Shown in pieces: positions 63,700 to 64,000 of a stretch of DNA of 64,000 nt. Numbering within the stretch: the first letter of the stretch is position 1; every line of letters begins with the position of its first letter. Both the position numbers and the translations under genes were made by a program. A model generated the notes under the pieces. That model was not told where the DNA came from and made no database searches. It saw only the letters and a list, made by a program, of their open reading frames with translations. This stretch comes from Olsenella uli (GTDB lineage Bacteria; Actinomycetota; Coriobacteriia; Coriobacteriales; Atopobiaceae), in contig NZ_JACJKN010000009.1 in NCBI RefSeq assembly GCF_016900775.1, forward strand, positions 26,814 through 90,813. Reading direction: 5' to 3'.

Positions 63700-63991
63700 T
63701 ATGCCGTGTTCCCCGGGGCCTGCTTACGAATCGGGAGTCGTTGCAGCACATCCTCGCGGAGGCGTTAGCAATTCGGGCTCGTTGCAGATGGCGAGAAGAA
63801 CATGGCGCCCTGAGGGCGTGCGCTGCGCTCAAAATCCGAGCCTGCGCGTTCTTCTCGGCTGTAACGGATGGCTGTTGTTACGCGCTGGATCGCGTCGCGA
63901 AATGTGGTGTAAGGGAGACCTGAATTAGGAACGGCCTCCGTCCTAGAATCTCTTTCGACCAAGAGAAGGATTCGAGGGAACGGAGACCGCA
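63700..63991. other. Gap after tRNA-Arg with an inverted GAGAAGAAC pair
   Basis: No convincing gene. GCGAGAAGAAC (63791-63801) and its complement (63848-63857) face each other. CGTTGCAG occurs twice at 63737 and 63780. The right end is probably the promoter region of a gene that starts at the window edge. Confidence 0.45.
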
Positions 63992-64000
63992 ATGGACACT
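63992..64000 (+). CDS. Possible start of a gene cut by the window end
   Basis: ATG GAC ACT at the last nine bases, preceded by GGAACGGAG at a proper distance. Only three codons are visible, so nothing can be said of the product. Confidence 0.3.

Overview
The window is chromosomal DNA from a high-GC actinobacterium of the class Coriobacteriia, most like Olsenella, Atopobium or Collinsella. That placement is inferred from gene content and order, GC-rich codon use and protein flavour, not from a search. It spans the replication origin: dnaA, dnaN, recF, dciA (DUF721), gyrB and gyrA run leftward, while rpmH, rnpA, yidD, yidC, khpB/jag, rsmG, parA and parB run rightward. Clusters of variant DnaA boxes (TGTNGAAAA) lie between the two arms, and parS sites lie beside parA.

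Layout. 1-2.3 kb: a DUF4013 membrane protein cut by the window edge, two serine tRNAs and a TRIC/UPF0126 channel protein. 2.4-6.2 kb: typA, a small hypothetical gene, tRNA-Ala, tRNA-Ile and a BFN-domain nuclease. 6.2-22.5 kb: the origin region, including an orphan GHKL-type ATPase with a Pro/Gln/Tyr-rich linker next to dnaA. 22.5-34.9 kb: rlmN, ddl, an exonuclease-DinG helicase, a pair of WYL regulators (PafBC-like), a membrane M28-peptidase-like protein that appears to lack its catalytic Glu pair, bioY, tRNA-Gly, an M29 aminopeptidase and tRNA-Lys.

34.9-40.9 kb: a 5.9-kb integrated element in the 3' end of tRNA-Lys. It has 68-bp direct repeats, a tyrosine integrase, an excisionase-like protein, an initiator gene carrying seven internal iterons, a degenerate DnaC-like ATPase and small unknown genes. 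No phage structural or conjugation genes are present, so it resembles a phage satellite or a minimal replicating island.

41-48.5 kb: a non-oxidative pentose phosphate cluster (transaldolase, split transketolase, rpiB), a TetR regulator divergent from glgB, and argG behind an arginine-codon leader peptide with a terminator and a possible antiterminator. 48.5-64 kb: a DUF4342 protein with a two-component system, a hypothetical nuclease-fold-like gene, argH, a sortase-anchored protein with eight Cys-containing repeats, purB, a TSCPD protein, a Tat lipoprotein, a second two-component system, purC, a membrane protein and tRNA-Arg.

Several families of intergenic inverted repeats run through the window. 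The main one (TGACAAAGGTG...) occurs seven times, and the two arms of each complete copy match each other even where copies differ. A nine-base word, GAGAAGAAC, occurs about twenty times, including two inverted pairs. All positions and counts come from reading by eye.
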